Below, one piece after another: positions 9,117 through 21,348 of a DNA stretch of 47,500 nucleotides; position 1 is the stretch's first letter; every line of letters starts with the position of its first letter. Source of the DNA: Adiantum capillus-veneris (taxonomy: Eukaryota; Streptophyta; Polypodiopsida; Polypodiales; Pteridaceae); contig CM043962.1 in NCBI GenBank assembly GCA_014529385.2, positions 41,672,098 through 41,719,597 of the forward strand. Reading direction: 5' to 3'. The notes under the pieces are model-generated. The model had not been told where the DNA came from. It worked only from the letters and a program-made list of their open reading frames with translations, and searched no databases. The translations under genes and the position numbers were made by a program.

Positions 9117-11429
9117 TTTGCTTGAGATGTGTTATGTTATTGGTTACCAAAGCCGATGGAACTTAGACTTGAATAAATGTCAAATAGTCAGATTGAAGGG
9201 AGTTTGATTGAGTTTAAGATGGGGTTTGATCAATATGTGTGTGGTTGCAATACTTCCTTTGGACTCGAAAAAACTTCGGGAATGTGGATGCATTGGTTGA
9301 TATGTAGTCAAATATGGTGCCAAGCGGTGTATCGGTTGAGATGTATGCCAAAAATGAAGTAATATGGACATGTTTTGAATCTAGTGATAAAGAATGCCAG
9401 GTTAGGTCCAAAGATAAGTTAGGTCCAAAGTTAAGGCCCTGATCGGACCCAAAAATGTCTATTTTTATGCATTTTTTAGAGGAATTGGGTTTGGGAAGTG
9501 GGGGAGCCATGGGGAAGTGCCACGTGCACTCCCACAATGTAAAGCTGAAGTCCAAGGGCTCAAAGTATTTATAGATAATTGAGTGGATGTATTGGGTATT
9601 TCAAACGAGAGGAGCTCCTTGGGGGAGCTCTCCTCAGGCTTGGCTATGGCGGCTTGGGGGTTTCTTGGTTGTCATCCTCAGGGGGGCGCTCGCCCGTGCA
9701 TGGACACTGCCTACCATGCAGCAATGTTGTTGCACATTGTGGCCGTTGGTGGAGATCCTCGTAAGGGGTTTGCCCCACGAGTTGAAGCAACACCCACATC
9801 ATTGTGAGCGTTCAAGCATTAAGAGAATGGACAAGTGGTTCGCTGATTTGGGGTAGTTGCATGTGCAAGCTAAAAATAACAGACCAAAAGAAGGAAAGAG
9901 GAGATTTTGGCATTCTTGTGAGTTTTTTGGGTGTGGGAGAGATTGTAAAGAGGAAGGAGAAGAAGAAGTAGAAATTGGAAGACCATTAGACTTGGACCTG
10001 ACCTACAAATCTTGCTCCCAATAGACACTAAGTTCTTTGTAATGTTGGCTACTAGTGCAATACATCAATCAAATACTTCACCTCGCCATCTAGTATCTCC
10101 TAATGGCTCTACTCTAGAAAAAATACATTGCTTTCGTTGAAGATTCTCTCAATTGTAAGAGATCTCTAAGGCTGAAAAAGTTAGCTAAGGTAAAAGACGA
10201 ACGAGTTGTTTGTAGCATCTCCAATCTGTGTGAGTGCTCATATCCAATTAATATGCAATCAATTGAGCTAAGTCGCAAGCCTATTATCAAAATGAAGAGT
10301 TATTGTGCATCATGCAGCTACGGCCTCGACCCCCCCACATCCCAAGCCTTGAATCACCTTATCATCATCGCCCTCCCCCTACCTCTTCCTCACCTCCACC
10401 TCCACCCCCACCACCCTCTACACCCAAATCCACATACCATAAATTATCACCACAATTTGATACATTTTTAGACATAATGCTCATCATACCTACAAAACAA
10501 ATAGTCTTTCCCGCTCATTTACACACTTACACTTACACTAGAACTTGCATAATTGTTTTGAGCTACCTTCTTTGTGGAAAATTAAGCTCAAAGTATCTTG
10601 ACCACCACGTCTAACATCCTTTTCCGTTGTTTAGCACATAGTTTTTGGCAAAGTTGCCTCAACCCCTTTGGATCCCCCTAGCTCAAAATTTTTCTCTTCT
10701 ACCTCTGTTTTTTCTTTGGTTGTCAGATTGTTGTGATTCCAATTTCCTACCACCTCTGTGACCTACACAACATCTTCTATCTCTACCTCTATTGTTGTAA
10801 AAAAACTTTAGTTCAAAAAGTACCTACGACTTGTGAAGAAGATTATCATTTGTTCATCATTGTGATGTTCAAATTGTTTGATTTTTAGGAATAAGGAGAA
10901 TTCTATCAAGGTATATTGACATAAACTATGTTAAAAAAACAAAAAATATATCTTTATTATGTCATAGTGTGTTTTTTCAAAAGCATCTAAAATCTTAAAT
11001 GTAAGATAGCAATATATTAATTATAGCTCTTATAAACATAAGAAGGGCATAAGAAGGGGGGCCATAATTACCATATAATAATCATAAATAAGGGGTTTTC
11101 CAAGACTCTCCACTTGCATATGGCATGCCCTATTCTATAAAGAATCCCTTTCTCCTTCATCTTCAATATGTAGTCATTCATAGATAGACCTTAACCCCTT
11201 GATCATCATTGGTTATCCTAGGGCTGAGGATATCCTTGCAATTACCCTTGGTGTAGTCACTCATCAAAAGCTCCCTATATCATATGTGTTCAAGAGATTA
11301 TTAAGAAAACCCCAATACACATGATATATTTACATTGTGGGCCTATTTTAAAAATATCCCACCCCATATAGTGTAAACATAAATGTATGCAGTTTTCATA
11401 TTAATAATAATTTCTTATCAAACACGTAA
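9117..11429. other. Unassigned non-coding DNA
   Basis: Overlapping frames at 9580-9860 and Pro/His-rich frames at 10,250-10,610 have no family signature and use low-complexity CCACC-type sequence. The interval probably holds old repeats too decayed to name. No promoter, RNA gene or repeat boundary could be supported. Confidence 0.5.
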
Positions 11430-12340
11430 TATGATACACTCGGAGCTGCTCTAAAGCCTCTAAAACTATCCCTCGAGTGTGTGGATTAGCTCCATCGAGA
11501 TGTCACGTATAGTCTCTTATAGTGGAATGGGTCGAGCCTCAAAAATGCAAAAAAATCGAGCTCTCCAGATGAACCAAAGTGTCTGGCTACAAATGAGCTC
11601 CCAACAATTCTCTCTATCTCTGCTCCATTCATGAGGTACAAGATCTGTGATGGGCTAGAGTCTAGGCCGGCCCTCCTGTATCATAATCATCATGCTAACC
11701 AAAGCCATCTCAAAACTCAAGCCACATCAAATCCATGAGGGTGGACCAAGCTGCAACACCCAAGTGTACTATCTATTTGCCGAAAGTGGAAGAATCAATC
11801 AAGGAATCCAACACTAGACATGATGTGCCATGGGGTACTCCCACAGATAGTGGCATTTGGTCTCAAGTGGATGGTCACATGCGGTACATACTACAGAGTG
11901 ACCACACTGTGCACCAAACAACTCCCAACTACCGCAGCTCGATGGGCAACTAGCCATTGAAGCATAGTGACTCTCCTTGGCTATCTCATGCCCCCACAAA
12001 CGCCCCCAAAAATTTGTCAAGAACTTAGTCGTGACACCCTCCTCCTACCAATGGTCTGTTGTTGCAACATGACGAGCTCTCTCTTTGTGATGTCAGTATG
12101 TGACGTCCCAACCATTTTGGGTAATGAAAAAAGGGAGTCCAAAGGTGATCGACTCAAGTAAATGGATCCCTCCTCTAGAACCACTCCATTGGGCCCCACT
12201 ACACTCAAAACAAAGGACGACGCTCCCAAGCTCATAACTACAAGTGTCTTGATTCAAGAGCTGATGAGCCAAGGTCTATCACACAAGTCCCCCCACTACC
12301 CACAAATCAAATCCACTGAAAGAAGCACTTGATGTAATGG
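11430..12340 (-). pseudogene. LINE relic: C-terminal part with reverse transcriptase zinc-binding domain
   Basis: The minus strand carries fragments in several frames that match the C-terminus of plant non-LTR retrotransposon ORF2. NFWGRLWGHEIAKESHYASM (about 11,960-12,020) leads into a zf-RVT-like CTACDHPLETKCHYLWEYP (about 11,830-11,890), which keeps the C-x2-C, the ET and the H. Further on comes WELICSQTLWFIWRARF followed by ELIHTLEG (about 11,470-11,620). Stops and frame changes break it throughout. It could be the 3' half of the LINE at 16,670-17,745, separated by the chromovirus relic. Confidence 0.7.
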
Positions 12341-14055
<1,715 letters not shown>

Positions 14056-14069
14056 ATTACCTCTCCCTT
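14056..14069 (-). other. Candidate polypurine tract / LTR edge of the chromovirus relic
   Basis: The minus strand reads AAGGGAGAGG (14,060-14,069), TAA, then TGTCATAAAATC starting at 14,056. This is the PPT-TG arrangement expected just upstream of a 3' LTR, and it lies downstream of the integrase/chromodomain remnant. Confidence 0.35.
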
Positions 14070-14412
14070 GAAACCATAGTCATCCTCTACTATGAGGTAG
14101 AGACGATAAAGTTTTGTTCATTAGTCAATTTTTCATAGTGAGGAGGATCCCTTGTTACCCTATGACATCATTCCAAGATGGATGACTAATACATTTGGTG
14201 CTTAAGAGATGTAGCTATCGCAAGCATGTTTGCTCTTTAGTCCATATCATAACTCCAAAGTAGAGTGACAATTTCTACTTGGTGTTTGAGAGACCTCGTC
14301 AACACAAACATGATTCTAAGCATGCATACTACTTAAATTTGTGCAACATAAAAAGAGAATTAGTCTTATAAGACAAAAACATTGATCATTTAAAAGAAAC
14401 ATTTACATTTGC

Positions 14413-14751
14413 TTACTCTGATGTAGCATTGTAAGCAGTGACAAGGTTGATACTATCCTTAAGTTGTATTCCTTGCATGCATCTAGCATCTTCAAAAGGA
14501 TAAATTTTTAGCTTAATAAGATACCGCCGGCGGATAATCTTACCATGCCATAGTACCTTGTCTTTATGCCGAAGGATAGATTCAGGTTGTAGCACCTCTT
14601 CTTGGTCTTTGATTTCTGGTGGGTCTTCAATAATTGGGTCTCTTGGTGGCTCTCCTTTGTAGGGTTTCAGTAGGCTCGCATGAAAAGCATTGTGTATGAG
14701 CCAATGGTTGGGCAACTTGAGTTGATAAGCCATGTCATTGATTGGCCTCAA
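14413..14751 (-). pseudogene. Chromovirus integrase C-terminus with chromodomain
   Basis: 112 codons open. The first part (AYQLKLPNHWLIHNAFHASL, then LLKPYKGEPP) is the conserved C-terminal integrase motif of Ty3/gypsy chromoviruses. The second part (EEVLQPESILRHKDKV, then RRRYLIKLKIYPFEDARC) is a chromodomain, which in this clade directs integration toward particular chromatin. The aromatic cage residues are not all conserved. It is the most C-terminal piece of the relic continuing to 16,665. Confidence 0.8.
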
Positions 14752-15337
14752 GATTTGAAAATAACCATAGTATCTTTTTGCTAGTTTAGCATAATACTTT
14801 TGATGGCCGGTAGGATTTTTGCTCGTCGTTGGCCTTAATCAAGCCTTGGGAAACTTGAGTAAGACCCAATCATTTTCTTTAAACATTAAGGTCCTTCTGT
14901 GCTTATCAGCAGCAATAGCTTTTTGCCTTTGTTGAGAGATGGATACAGGCTCCCTAATCTTTTGGAAAGATTCTTGTAGGTCGCGGCTATAGTCATCGGC
15001 AATGAAGATCTTTCCATGTACTTTAAGTAGCAAGGTACTTTTTGGTTTTCCCTCTATAATCTCAAGAGGTGCCTTTCCCATAGTAGTATGGACAATATTA
15101 TTGTACGCATACTCTACAAGGGGTAAGTACTTCTCCCATTGTGAGTGTTGATCTACTTCTGTAACATAAGTCTTTAGTAGATTGAGAATCATAAGATTGG
15201 CTATCTCGCTTTGGCCATCCGTTTGTGGGTGAAAGGCTAAAGAAAAATTCAATCTTGTACCTATTCAATCTTGTACCTAGATTTTTAAAAAGACCTTTCC
15301 AAAAATTACTGGTCATTGTAGGATCTCTATCTGACAC
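14752..15337 (-). pseudogene. Chromovirus integrase core relic
   Basis: The minus strand encodes the end of the rve integrase core: SDRDPTMTSNFW (second catalytic Asp) and FSLAFHPQTDGQSEIANLM (catalytic Glu). QWEKYLPLVEYAYNNIVHTT and the C-terminal LLKFPKA follow. The two halves lie in different frames. A 16-bp tandem duplication at 15,247-15,278 accounts for the shift. Confidence 0.8.
15247..15278. repeat. 16-bp tandem duplication inside integrase relic
   Basis: ATTCAATCTTGTACCT occurs twice in a row (15,247-15,262 and 15,263-15,278). The 16-bp addition is not a multiple of three and coincides with the change of integrase reading frame. Confidence 0.9.
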
Positions 15338-15352
15338 GATGGATGTTGGAAA

Positions 15353-15932
15353 TCAATCGTGTTTGAAAAGATGAGATATGAAGAGGGTTGCCATTTGGTG
15401 TGCCTTAATAGTATTTTTAACAGGAATAAAGTGTGCTTGCTTGCTAAACCTGTTGATTATTGTCCATATTCCAGTATTCCCATGGATAGGGCAAATTAGG
15501 GATTGGCAATGGCTGGAATAATCCAGGTGTTTCCCTCTATCATACTTTGTTTGTTGGCATATCACACATATGGATACATACTCTTGTGTGTCCACTTTTA
15601 TGGTTGGCCAATAGAAGTATGTTCCTACTCCTCGAAGAGTAGATTGAATCCCTCAATGCCCCACATAAGGAGGAGCATGGGATTCATACATGACTTTCTT
15701 ACAAGGGAGTGGGTAACACATAGCCTTTTTCCATGGAGAAGATAGCCATCCTGCCAGGTGAATGGTTCTTCTTTCTTCCCCGTGCAAGGGCTGACATTAT
15801 GTCTTTAAAGTTAGGGTCAGTAGCACACTCATCTATCATAGAACATAGATCATTGTGAGTTGCAATAGACACCGCATTGACCCTTGGTTGTCGCATCTGC
15901 CACTTGATTATTCTTACCAGCAATGTGAGCAA
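15353..15932 (-). pseudogene. Chromovirus integrase zinc-binding / RNase H-integrase linker relic
   Basis: The minus strand gives an RQPRVNAVSI...DPNFKDIMSAL linker. VSICVICQQTKYDRGKHL follows, which is the second half of the HHCC zinc-binding domain, and then NRFSKQAHFIPV of the core. The segment that should hold the first catalytic Asp (usual MDFI...GLP) is missing or scrambled between the zinc domain and NRFSK, so this integrase is inactive. Confidence 0.7.
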
Positions 15933-15998
15933 TATGAAAATAAAATTGCGAAAGAAAATTTTCCCACCTCATTTGTTTGTCAAAAGACTTGGTTTGTG

Positions 15999-16665
15999 TC
16001 ATGAAGTGTTTGGTTGAGACTTTGGTGGTCCGTTTGCAAAATAAATGGAGTCCCCAGTAGATAGTGATTCCATGTGTCTAGGGCATGTAGAACAACTAAA
16101 ACATCTTTTTATATATAATACCCATTCATCAATATTGAGCCTTCGGCTCTCATATGCTATGGCATGCCCTTCTTGAAGCAAGATTGCTCCAAGTCAATCA
16201 CCACGAGCATCACATTGGACCTCAAATGGCAAGTTGAGAGACCCGGAAGCATAAGGACTAGTTGGGAGGTAAGCTTCTCTTTGAGCTTGTCAAAAGCATT
16301 TTTCTCTTTAGAAGTCCATGAGTACTTAACATTTTTCTTTGTTAAGTCATGTAATGGTGGTGCTATTTGTGAGAGAATTTTGCTATAAAGCATCTATAGT
16401 ATGCACACGTACCAATAAAGCTTCATAGCTAATGTAGATTCCTTGAAATAGGCCATGCTTTTATTACCTCCAGCTTTGATGGTTCCATACGGATACCATC
16501 CTGAGAGATAAGATTATCTAAGTATTGAATCTCTTGAAGGAAAAATTCATTCTTCTTTTGATTTGATAAAAAGCTTGTTCTCCCTCAAAGATTAAAAAAT
16601 CACCTGGAGATGTTGCTTTTTCTCCTCCAAGGACTTGGGAGTAGGTGATGATATATCTCCTTCAA
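15999..16665 (-). pseudogene. Chromovirus RT thumb and RNase H relic, 5' truncated
   Basis: The minus strand starts with a decayed fragment of the RT active-site neighbourhood (about 16,620-16,665, SLEEKKQHLQVIF-like). Next come KKNEFFLQEIQYLDNLISQ and DGIRMEPSKLE, matching the RT region after the active site. Further pieces are APPLHDLTKKNVKYSWTSKE, the start of RNase H, and EGHAIAYESRRLN. Stops and frame changes interrupt it. Nothing upstream of the RT active site (gag, protease, RT fingers) is present, because LINE sequence begins right at 16,670. Confidence 0.75.
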
Positions 16666-16669
16666 GAGC

Positions 16670-17745
16670 TCCTCTTGTAGAAGGAGACCTCTAAAAATGA
16701 ACCTCCCAAGGAGGGCTCTACTCTGGCATGTTGGGTCAATGATCCCCAACCCTCCCTGAGAGCAAGGTAAAGTAATTGCCTACCAAGAGACTTTGGCCCC
16801 CCTAAACGGATTGTGTGTCCCATCTTGACCACATAAATTTTGTGATCAACCTCTTCAACTGGATGATGCAAGAACTTGAGAAAATGTAGCAAGATGTGAT
16901 GTACTACATGGTAACCAAAAGCACTTGTTTTTCACTACATTTGTTATCGCTAAGTGACAATCATGTCGAACTCCAGCAAAGTAGTTTCCTATGTATGGAT
17001 AGGACGAGAGGATAAATCTATTGCTCTAGTGATAGATCCAAACTAGCTTGAAAACCCAAGTATTGAATTGGTGTCTCTAGGGGGATCCACCCACCTAAAT
17101 CCCTCTTTAGGTGTCCAATTGGGTGTGGAATCACGACCAACCCAAAAAGCCATTATCCTCGGCCAATTAATTAATGCTAATGATGCATACCAAAACACCT
17201 CAAGAGATTGCTGACACCCGTGAAAATTGGCCTCTCAACCCTCTAGAAGCATATCGTGTCATCAAAAAACTCAACATCCACTCTTTTCCCCAAATAAGTA
17301 ATTGTAGTATGTGCAAACCAACCTTGGAGATGAGCAAGATCAGTCACCTCCTAGAAGTTGAAAATGTTTTCAAGGATGTTGCACTCCTTGACAAAACCCA
17401 TTTGTCTCTCTTGTATGATGCTCTCAAGTAGTGGATAAATTCTCAAACTCGGAGCCTTCGCCAGAATTTTTAGTTTGAGTTGAGAATACTGATGGACCAC
17501 CACTATCAAATCTCATCCAAAGAGCCCCCCTTCTTTGGGATAAGATAGATCAAGCCCTCACTCATGCTATCTGGCATCTCCCTAGTGTGAAGAATGTGTT
17601 GGAATGCACTATGTAAGTCTTAGCCAAGAGCTTCCCAATACTCCAAGAAGAAGCTTGAAGTCAAACCATCCTCCCCTCGTCAAGTATCATGGGGAAGTGC
17701 CATGAGAGCCTCATGAAGCTCCTTTTGTAGGAGTGGGATCCAAGG
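16670..17745 (-). pseudogene. LINE (non-LTR retrotransposon) reverse transcriptase relic
   Basis: Minus-strand fragments in several frames follow plant LINE ORF2 order. They are a KELHEALMALP start, MPDSMSEGLIYLIPKKGG, and ILAKAPSLRIYPLLESIIQE ahead of QMGFVKECNILENIF. The YLG-type segment and an LSLSDNKCSEKQVLLVTM region come later, then a GGLGIIDP-like stretch near 16,700-16,760. The catalytic-Asp region is decayed. Upstream endonuclease sequence is absent, as expected of 5'-truncated LINE copies. It joins the chromovirus relic at about 16,667. Confidence 0.75.
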
Positions 17746-17750
17746 ATTCC

Positions 17751-17821
17751 TTCACGTCTTCACGTGAAGTGTGAAGTGGTAATAACTCATGTTATTAACA
17801 CCCCATGGGTGTGTTAATAAC
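17751..17821. repeat. Two adjacent palindromes
   Basis: CTTCACGTGAAG (17,758-17,769) is a perfect 12-bp palindrome within a longer imperfect one. Next, GTTATTAACAC (17,791-17,801) and GTGTTAATAAC (17,811-17,821) form perfect 11-bp arms around a 9-nt spacer. They sit just beyond the 5' end of the LINE relic. Confidence 0.85.
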
Positions 17822-18115
17822 TTCAAATTCACATTGATTGATTGGAACCGATATTTCTTGTATCCCCACTATGTTTTCTTATTTTCTCAACAGGGCCCAT
17901 TGGCTACCAAGGGGGCTTGGTGGGCCCGTTATTCCCTCCAAAGAAGTGGCACATTTGGAGGGGCCTATATAAAAAATGTCCCATCCTCATAGACACCCAT
18001 TTTGGTAGACTCTCTAGAGTCCTCACTACTAGAACTAGAACTTGAGGTTTACCCTTTATGCTTTAGCTTTATCAAGTAAATTTTTTGGTCCTTTGTTTTC
18101 CAACATCCATGAATA

Positions 18116-18425
18116 GTTACCTCCCCTGGGTGTCTATCCACTTGGAAACAAGGTTGGGTAGGGAGCATCCTTGTGGGGGGTTTACGTGGTGCAAGTTCTC
18201 AAGGATCATTTGTATTGTTGGAAAGGAGTGCTCCTTATCACTACACCTGCATACATGTATTTTATGAAAAGTAACCTCCCTTGGTGTCTATCTTCCTAGA
18301 AACAAGTTTGGGTAGGGAGCATTCACATTGAGGGTTTAGGTGGTGTAATTGCTTGGGGCTCATTTCTATTGTTGGAATGGAGCGCTTCCCATCAATACAC
18401 CGATTTCATGTTATTTTTTGTTGTT
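18116..18425. repeat. Imperfect tandem duplication, period 155 bp
   Basis: Copies begin at 18,116 and 18,271. Both contain GTTGGGTAGGGAGCAT or GTTTGGGTAGGGAGCATT and a later ATTGTTGGAA(T/A)GGAG stretch. They have diverged substantially. It may be old LTR material. Confidence 0.8.
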
Positions 18426-20377
18426 TCTTTGCATACATATATTGTTTGGATAAGCCTTTAGCTTACACTCAATATGTGACCAACCGTAAAGTCAAGGATA
18501 CTAAGCATGCACGCTTATGTGTATGCATGCATCCTGCTACATAGATTTTCCTAGCACATGCTTCTTTATTATGCACACATGCTACTTAATTATGGTCACA
18601 TGATATTTGGTATATTCCACATGTTGCTTGACCTTTTCCCACATGTGGTGCATATTCCAACATTTAATGTCGCCTTCCATTTAGAGCCTATATAAGACCA
18701 TCATGGTATTGCACTTAATTTTGTAAAGGGTTTATATACACTACCAACATGTTGGTACAGTTAAAGAGAGTTGGTGCTTGAAGGAGGAGGAAGTAGAGCT
18801 ATGAGGATCCACAAGTACACACTCAAGTGCAGGAGCATGTGTGATGGTCAAGGGAAAACTGATAGATCTAGTTATCATGTATTTTGAGGGTTTTTTTTTC
18901 GAGGAGCTTTGTTATGGGGTTTCTAAATATGATAGCTTTAAGTGACAAAAGTTCATAAGTGACAATGCAAAAGGTGGCTTTCAAACTTCTCTCCAAGCCG
19001 GTGTCCAAATGGCCTGTCAATTAGAGGTGTGTAGCTCAAGATGTGGTATCTTGAAGTAAAGGTGCTTTGCAGATTCCCATCGGATTGAATATATGCAGCA
19101 TGACATATGAGTTGATGGGGCTGAGTTCTTGATCTTTGGAGCATGCAGGTCTTTTCAAATCTGCCAATCAGACTCCAGATGATTGAGATAGGATCAATTG
19201 AAATTTTGTTGAGGGCCGGTTTTGCACCTTTTTGATCACCTCGATAAGTATGCCATAGGTTTTCTCACGCTTGCTAGGGTTTGCAGAGATAGTGTACTGC
19301 AAACGAAGCTAGCTAGAAGTGAGAGATTATCAATCAGAGTTACGAGCACTAGAATATTGCGGGAAGAAGTTGACAGTTCGCATCAATAGTGTGGTTGCCA
19401 ATCAATTTTTCCATTTAGGGCCATTCGTTCATGGTCTTGGGATGGTCAATTGTGGTGGGTTTTTGAAGGTTTGAAGCCCACATTATGGAGTCTCACTGCA
19501 GCTTTACAGACTGCTCATCATACACTGGAGCAAAAAGTTGTTGCAGGTCAAAAGTGGGTGTTTTTTAATAAATATTCTTGCTTTTTATGAACCCAAGGGG
19601 GTGCAGGGCTGTGGAGCTACCACAAGGCACACAAGTTATTCCACATGCATAGTGGGGGAAAATAGTGTAGAGAATATGTATTAGGCCATGGCCTCCCATT
19701 TGGTAATGATCAAGAGAGAGGGAGAAGCTATGGATTCTCTCCCCCATCCTGTTCGTGGGCAGGCTTGTGTATGGGCACTGTGTGGTGGTCGAGTGGGCAC
19801 AATAGCAGCGGTGTGTTGTCGTGCACCATGTGCATCGATGGTGTCAATTGTCATTGTCAGTACTATGGTAGTTGGCCTTGGTTGGGTGTTATTCACACGA
19901 AGAGCCAACAAGCCCTCCCCTTTTGGTTGGACAGAGGTGGTCACTCCACTACCGCTAGCACTAGTGCCAAGGGGGAGGGGTGTCCCATGACATTGAAAAA
20001 GAGGGGACCATCGAGGCATTGAGAACTCATTCCTAGCATAAAAGTGTTGATTCATGTGGATATTCAAGAGGGAAAATTAGACACTTATTTGATGCTCGTT
20101 GACTTACTAAAAAAGGAAAATAAAACCTTATAAATAGCCTAATAGGCCCATTTTTTGAGGCTTTTTTCTTCAAAGCTACAAGGAGAAACCAAGGGTGTTT
20201 TGAAGGAGCATCTTGTACTATTTTTTTGAAGGTCAAGCTTCCATAGCCATTGGCAGTGTCAACTTTTTCCCTTGCCTCTTTCTCTCCGTCTTGTGCTCTT
20301 TTGTGTTGTGGTGCCAGTGTGCAGGCCATATGTGGTGTGCACAAAGAGACAAAATTGCTACCAGAATCACTCCTCAA
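18426..20377. other. Unassigned non-coding DNA
   Basis: A TATATAA box (18,689-18,695) and a perfect 16-bp palindrome TACCAACATGTTGGTA (18,742-18,757) suggest promoter-like or LTR-like sequence. Frames overlapping on both strands at 19,680-20,070 have no family signature and are not accepted as genes. Confidence 0.4.
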
Positions 20378-20397
20378 ACATCATACGCGTATGATGT
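20378..20397. repeat. Perfect 20-bp palindrome, copy 1
   Basis: Half-site ACATCATACG followed directly by its reverse complement, with a central ACGCGT. An identical copy lies 289 bp to the right. Confidence 0.95.
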
Positions 20398-20666
20398 CTG
20401 CTGATGAATTTTTGGAGAGAATTCATTCACAAGCATCCCCAAGTCTCTAGCACTGGTTTTCAAGCACCTCTACCAATTTTCATGCAAAAATGTGCTGAGA
20501 ATCACAAGTTTTTCTTCTTTCCGTTTCCCACACTCCGTCTTTTGTCTTTTGGGTGTCAAGAGTTGGTCAAAACTCTAGTCTCAATGTGTACCTAGGGTAA
20601 AACCCCCATTTTAAACACTCTAGTGTAGTTAGATTTTTCAAATTTGGTCTCCAGCTGCCCCTTGAG

Positions 20667-20686
20667 ACATCATACGCGTATGATGT
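20667..20686. repeat. Perfect 20-bp palindrome, copy 2
   Basis: Identical to the palindrome at 20,378. Here the symmetry extends one further base on each side (G...C). The left flanks of the two copies show weak similarity (CCAG then CTCAA or TTGAG). Confidence 0.95.
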
Positions 20687-21162
20687 CCAAGTTTACATAA
20701 TTGCAAATTTTCTTCACAGAACCCTTGCACATACCCTCTTATATGCTCAGCATCAATCAGTCATGACAAAATATCAATAGAAAGTTGTTTATTGAATATT
20801 TTCCTCAAAAGCAGACTTTTCAAATATTTTAAATGCAAACACGCACTTTAGCAAATAATGCAGTGATAAATAGCTCTAGATCAAAATCAGATCACTTATC
20901 TAAAGCTACTCCTACACATCATATGGGGTTTTGTATCTATGAGTAGAAAAACGCTTCACTGCCACACACGGACTAGCAAAGACTTTTCTCGCCTCACAAA
21001 TCACTTGACCACCAACAACTACTCTAATCTACCACTATTACTACAAATCCTAACTAAATCTATCTAGTCGTAGACCCTTGGCAAGAAACACGCTTCCTGG
21101 CTATCCACTTGCTCTTGGAATAACCTCTTTGGAATCCACTTAAGAAAAATGATTTCTTTAGC
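20687..21162. other. Unassigned non-coding DNA
   Basis: No ORF or element recognised. If the LTR and PBS to the right are read correctly, this is leader sequence of an otherwise lost minus-strand retrotransposon. Confidence 0.35.
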
Positions 21163-21348
21163 CAAAACTAAAGAAAGCAACCATCACACAAGTGTTAATA
21201 GGATTACCTACTCAAGTCCGTGTGTCCCCAAAAATGGCGCCAATGTTGCGGGAGTGAAAACTAAAGAAAGAAACCATCACACGAGTGTTAATAGGATTAC
21301 CTACTCAAGTCCGTGTGTCCTCAGCAACGGTGCCAATGTTGCGGGAGT
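21163..21348 (-). repeat. 93-bp tandem duplication carrying LTR end plus primer binding site
   Basis: Two units, 21,163-21,255 and 21,256-21,348. Each contains, on the minus strand, an LTR end ...CCCGCAACA followed at once by TTGGCGCC (first unit) or TTGGCACC (second unit). The second reads TGGCACCGTTGCTGAGGA, resembling the tRNA-Asp-type primer binding site known from plant Ty3/gypsy elements. The unit joins LTR end, PBS and leader. Confidence 0.7.

Noticed and set aside
9579-9856. Three overlapping plus-strand ORFs of 61-89 codons
   Set aside because: No family motif, mutually overlapping frames, and composition that gives chance open frames.
10253-10614. Pro/His-rich overlapping ORFs
   Set aside because: They arise from CCACC-type low-complexity sequence; no domain is visible.
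11735-12161. Plus-strand ORFs
   Set aside because: They are antisense to the LINE C-terminal relic, which explains the sequence better.
16662-16892. 76-codon minus-strand ORF as a separate gene
   Set aside because: It is an out-of-frame shadow of the LINE RT relic, whose motifs continue in the neighbouring frame.
19681-20067. 128-codon minus-strand and 100-codon plus-strand overlapping frames
   Set aside because: The minus frame opens at TTG, both strands are open over the same bases, and neither shows a family motif.
21163-21348. Tandem repeat as a CRISPR-like array
   Set aside because: Only two adjacent units without spacers, in a eukaryotic repeat context; the content is LTR end plus PBS.
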